A stretch of 8,171 nt of DNA from an uncultured Lachnospiraceae bacterium (GTDB lineage Bacteria > Bacillota > Clostridia > Lachnospirales > Lachnospiraceae), in NCBI GenBank assembly GCA_934359535.1, contig CAKRLN010000093.1, positions 1 to 8,171 on the forward strand, given 5' to 3'. Under the pieces are notes generated by a model. The model saw only the letters and a program-made list of their open reading frames with translations. It had not been told where the DNA came from and did not search any database. Numbering within the stretch: the stretch's first letter is position 1; each line of letters opens with the position of its first letter. Both the position numbers and the translations under genes were made by a program. Shown here in pieces: positions 5,341 through 8,171 of this stretch.

Positions 5341-5362
5341 TGCATTTTTTCCAGAAAATGCA
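5341..5362. promoter_or_regulatory. Perfect 8-bp inverted repeat at the predicted 5' end of the YhgE mRNA
   Basis: TGCATTTT (5341-5348) and AAAATGCA (5355-5362) are exact reverse complements around TTCCAG. The repeat begins seven bases after the -10 box, so it would be either a repressor site just downstream of the promoter or a hairpin at the very 5' end of the transcript. It is not followed by a T-run. Confidence 0.45.
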
Positions 5363-5400
5363 GGATGACAATTGTTTGGAATGGATATCAGGAGTGTGAA

Positions 5401-7602
5401 ATGAAGAATATTTTTCGAATTTTTGGGGCAGATGTCAAAGGTCTGCTCACGAATTTCTTTGCACTGGTGATTGCAGTTGGTCTGTGTGCGCTGCCGGCAC
5501 TTTATGCGTGGTTTAACATCTATGCCAACTGGGATCCGTATGCAAATACCGGAAATATCCGGATTGCCGTAGCAAGCCTTGATGAAGGCTTAACAAAGGA
5601 TGACGGCGAAACGCTCAATATGGGGCAGAATATTATGGATAATTTAAAGGAGCAGACGAGCATCGGCTGGAGCTTTGTCGATACCGAGAAGGAAGCGTTA
5701 GACGGTGTCTATTCGGGCGAGTATTATGCAGCGGTTGTGATCGATGAGGATTTTACATACAGCATGTACAATGCTCCGGCAGATAATTTTACGAATCCAA
5801 AGATTACCTATTATGAGAACCAGAAGAAAAATGCCGTAGCAAGCAAGATTACCGATACCGCTGTGTCAACGCTTCAGGCAAGCATCAATGAGCAGTTCAT
5901 TAAGGCTGTGGCAGAGACTGTTTTTCAGACAACAAACGGTCTTTCAGAGGAGCTTTCAAGCGATGATGCCGTTCAGACGATGATCGATAAGCTGTCAGCA
6001 GTCAATGAGAACATCAAAAGCTACAGCAGCATGATTGATTCCTTTATTGCGGGAAATACAGCAATCAGCGGGGCAACGGGCGATGCAAAGCAGACTGTCT
6101 CAGACGGACAGGATTTAATCGGGGATGGCGTGAAGAAGTTAGAGGAAGGCAAAAATGGATTAATTTCCACACAGGCATCCTTTGAGACGTTTAGCACAAA
6201 CATTAACAATTCCATGAGCCAGATTGAAAGCTCTCTTGGTACGATCTCTGATGAAATCAGCCAGGCAAAGTTAAACGACAATGCGGGAACACTGACTTCT
6301 GATATGAAGAATATTGCGGAGAATGCAAAGGCGCTTTTAAAGGAGCTTTCTGGTCTTCAGGAGGGGTTAGATAAGACAAAACAGAATCAGACAAATACGA
6401 CACTGCCGGATCTGACGCTAGACCCGGATTTTAGCCAGGATTCGAATCACGAAGCGTTGGATACCGAGATTTCAAGCATTAAAGATAAAATCGAAGAAAT
6501 CAAAAAAGAGGCAGAGGATGCTGTAGAAAAGGATCTTGCAGGTTCCGTATCAGACGGTGTCGATAAGGGGGTGGAGAACGTAAAAAGCTCCCTGTCTGCA
6601 TATGCGGATACGGTGAACCAGGTAAAAAATCTCTATCAGAACCGTGTGGTTCCGCAGGTCAACGATATGGTAAGCAACATGTCAGATACCTTAACGAATG
6701 TGGAGAGTCTTTTAAATAACTTAAGCGGCACCATGGATGGTATGAAAAACATCTTCGATGGTGTGGATACAACACTTGGAACGCTAAATACAAGCATGGG
6801 ACAGCTTCAGGGTGTGTTAAACAATACAAGCGGCAAGCTTCAGGATGTGCTAGACCGGCTTGACGGAGCATCAAAAAGCGAGCAGATGGAGATTTTAATG
6901 CAGCTTTTAGCGGGAGATCCGGACACTTACAGCGAATTTTTCTCTCAGCCGGTTGAGGTAGAGGATCATTATATTTATGAGATCAAAAACTATGGCTCCG
7001 GTGTTGCACCATTTTACACTACGCTGGCGATCTGGGTTGGCGTGACGCTTCTTGTTTCTCTGTTTAAGGTACACGCAGATAAGAGCGGGCTTATAAATCC
7101 GAAGCCACATGAGCTGTTTTTGGGACGCTATCTTTTGTTTTTCGTGCTTTCCCAGATCCAGACGCTGATTATCGTGCTCGGTGATCTGTACCTGCTTAAG
7201 ATCCAGTGTCTGCATCCAGTTGAATTCTGGGCGGCATCCGCAGTGGCATCGTTTGCTTTTTCCATGCTGATCTTTGCGCTTACGATTGCATTTGGCGATA
7301 TCGGAAAAGCACTTGCCGTTGTCGTTATGGTAATCCAGATTGCAGGAAGCGGCGGAACCTATCCAATTGAAGCACTGCCAACGTTCTTTAAAGCAGTTTA
7401 CATTTTCTTCCCATTCCCATATGCGATCAATGCGATGAGGGAATGCATCGGAGGAATGTATCAGAATACGTATTCGCTTTGTCTGCTTCAGCTTATGTGT
7501 TTTGCAGCAGCAGGTCTTTTGGTCGGACTTGTGATCCGTATTCCGTTTATCAAGGTCAACCATTACATTGAAAAACGTATGGAAGACACCAAAATGCTGT
7601 AG
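5401..7602 (+). CDS. YhgE/Pip family multi-pass membrane protein
   Basis: This 733-aa protein has typical YhgE/Pip (phage infection protein-like) architecture. A short cytosolic N-terminus is followed by one membrane helix (about 17-40, ending PALYAWFN). Then comes a long extracytoplasmic region of about 490 residues, and a C-terminal block of membrane helices near 536-556, 574-597, 608-632, 636-656 and 694-714. The large domain opens with NWDPYANTGNIRIAV (43-57), a family hallmark, and continues as Ser/Asn/Gln-rich coiled coil (about 190-490). IAGSGGTYPIEALPTFF (647-663) with PFPYAINAMRE (671-681) is the characteristic C-terminal motif. The fold is of the ABC-2 permease / EsaA kind; a Lactococcus member is a phage receptor, but the general role is unsettled and no ATPase is seen here. 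I chose the ATG at 5401, with CAGGAG at 5389-5394, over the longer frame from 5335, whose start lies just 3' of the TATAAT box and lacks a ribosome site. It is first in an operon with the next two genes. Confidence 0.9.
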   Translation: MKNIFRIFGADVKGLLTNFFALVIAVGLCALPALYAWFNIYANWDPYANTGNIRIAVASLDEGLTKDDGETLNMGQNIMDNLKEQTSIGWSFVDTEKEALDGVYSGEYYAAVVIDEDFTYSMYNAPADNFTNPKITYYENQKKNAVASKITDTAVSTLQASINEQFIKAVAETVFQTTNGLSEELSSDDAVQTMIDKLSAVNENIKSYSSMIDSFIAGNTAISGATGDAKQTVSDGQDLIGDGVKKLEEGKNGLISTQASFETFSTNINNSMSQIESSLGTISDEISQAKLNDNAGTLTSDMKNIAENAKALLKELSGLQEGLDKTKQNQTNTTLPDLTLDPDFSQDSNHEALDTEISSIKDKIEEIKKEAEDAVEKDLAGSVSDGVDKGVENVKSSLSAYADTVNQVKNLYQNRVVPQVNDMVSNMSDTLTNVESLLNNLSGTMDGMKNIFDGVDTTLGTLNTSMGQLQGVLNNTSGKLQDVLDRLDGASKSEQMEILMQLLAGDPDTYSEFFSQPVEVEDHYIYEIKNYGSGVAPFYTTLAIWVGVTLLVSLFKVHADKSGLINPKPHELFLGRYLLFFVLSQIQTLIIVLGDLYLLKIQCLHPVEFWAASAVASFAFSMLIFALTIAFGDIGKALAVVVMVIQIAGSGGTYPIEALPTFFKAVYIFFPFPYAINAMRECIGGMYQNTYSLCLLQLMCFAAAGLLVGLVIRIPFIKVNHYIEKRMEDTKML

Positions 7603-7611
7603 GAGAGTGGA

Positions 7612-8001
7612 ATGAAGAAAGAAGAAAGTAAAAAGAAAACGATCGATGAGGCACAGTTAAAAAAGATGTATGACATGGTTATGGATTATGAGGATAAGAT
7701 CCATGCGCAGAACCAGAAGCGTATCAAAAACGGATTGCGCTGCATCTATATTATTCCTGCAATTTTTCTGTTTCTCATGTTTGCAACCGGAAGCTCAAAG
7801 GTCATTTTTCTTGTGCTCTGGATTGTAAGCTTATTTGTGATCGCAGTTTATCTGATTTATGTGGAATATATTGATTATAATTTACAGGAGAAGATGCATG
7901 AGATCAAAGGCAGTGGTGATGACGCAGCAATTGAGACACTGATTGATCTTCCGGAGCCGGTGGAAAATAAGGTAAACGAAGTTATGGAACGGTTTGATTA
8001 G
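7612..8001 (+). CDS. Small two-helix membrane protein of unknown function between YhgE genes
   Basis: This 129-aa protein has no family I recognise. Visible features are a very basic N-terminus (KKEESKKK), an amphipathic helix at about 13-40, two adjacent membrane helices at about 43-60 and 63-85 joined by a tight GSSK turn, and an acidic tail (about 86-129) ending in ERFD. This predicts a hairpin with both ends in the cytosol. Its AGGAGAG ribosome site (7601-7607) overlaps the TAG of the upstream YhgE gene. The gap to that gene is 9 bases and to the following YhgE paralogue 17 bases, so co-expression is nearly certain and a role as accessory subunit is a fair inference. The coding call is firm; the function is unknown. 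Confidence 0.85.
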   Translation: MKKEESKKKTIDEAQLKKMYDMVMDYEDKIHAQNQKRIKNGLRCIYIIPAIFLFLMFATGSSKVIFLVLWIVSLFVIAVYLIYVEYIDYNLQEKMHEIKGSGDDAAIETLIDLPEPVENKVNEVMERFD

Positions 8002-8018
8002 ACAGGAGGGAAAAAAGA

Positions 8019-8171
8019 ATGAAAAAAATCGGTTTGGTGTTTCTCTCAGATCTGAAACGCTTGAGCTCGAATGTTGTGGCAATCGTTATTATTATGGGAC
8101 TGGCCATTATTCCGGCACTTTATGCGTGGTTTAATATTTTATCAAACTGGGACCCTTATGGGGAGGATGCG
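8019..8171 (+). CDS. Second YhgE/Pip family protein, 5' part only
   Basis: Fifty-one codons are present before the window ends. The protein starts MKKIGLVFLSDLKRL, has one membrane helix (about 17-38) and reaches the hallmark PALYAWFNI-x-x-NWDPY. It aligns without gaps to the first YhgE protein of this operon, with 27 of the first 50 residues identical by my count. AGGAGGG (8004-8010) lies eight bases before the ATG. The truncation is the window edge, not damage. Tandem, non-identical YhgE genes suggest either a duplicated pair or two subunits of one membrane complex. Confidence 0.88.
   Translation, partial: MKKIGLVFLSDLKRLSSNVVAIVIIMGLAIIPALYAWFNILSNWDPYGEDA

Noticed and set aside
5335..5400. 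Longer N-terminus for the YhgE protein starting at 5335
   Set aside because: The ATG is immediately after the TATAAT box and upstream of the predicted transcription start, has no ribosome site, and the added 22 residues do not resemble the family, which starts MKxIxxxFxxDxK as in the paralogue at 8019.
6907..7563. 218-codon open frame on the minus strand
   Set aside because: It lies antisense to the conserved C-terminal membrane block of the YhgE protein and has no family features; its Lys/His/Cys/Gln-rich composition is typical of an out-of-frame shadow.
1..8171. CRISPR array, tRNA/rRNA genes, IS elements or prophage genes
   Set aside because: No regularly spaced direct repeats, no cloverleaf, and no transposase or integrase motif were seen on either strand.

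Overview
The window looks like a chromosomal segment from a gut-type Firmicute, most likely Clostridia/Lachnospiraceae. The reasons are the moderate GC content, AGGAGG-type ribosome binding sites, the families present (an M18 aminopeptidase, DegV, FolC, tandem YhgE/Pip membrane proteins) and a small protein that I recall as a Lachnospiraceae-centred DUF. The genus cannot be fixed from sequence alone. No phage, IS, tRNA, rRNA or CRISPR array is visible.

Layout. Positions 3-44 are the last codons of a cold-shock-type protein, ending just before a long bidirectional terminator (132-185). On the minus strand is a two-gene unit read leftward: a 169-aa DUF protein (646-1155) whose stop overlaps the start of a divergent signal peptidase II homologue (194-649). 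Divergent to it, on the plus strand, is an M18 aminopeptidase (1488-2774). The 332-base divergent intergenic region holds a large palindromic element (about 1265-1452) with a 17-bp perfect outer helix and several inner hairpins. It is the most structured non-coding part of the window.

Next come a DegV-family lipid-binding protein (3004-3843), with a long leader that begins at a promoter carrying an operator-like dyad, and a strong terminator (3902-3930). Then follows a spacer with a 9-bp inverted repeat and a duplicated 10-mer. It leads into folC (4055-5293), the bifunctional folylpolyglutamate/dihydrofolate synthase. From an extended -10 promoter at 5326-5334 a membrane-protein operon starts: a 733-aa YhgE/Pip protein (5401-7602), a 129-aa two-helix membrane protein (7612-8001) and the beginning of a second YhgE/Pip paralogue (8019 to the window edge). 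Spacings are 9 and 17 bases.

Most genes are ordinary housekeeping or cell-envelope functions, each apparently with its own promoter. The parts worth a second look are the palindromic element at 1265-1452 with its embedded 13-codon ORF, the YhgE / small membrane protein / YhgE sandwich, the operator-bearing and possibly decayed leader before degV, and the divergent LspA coupled to a DUF protein.
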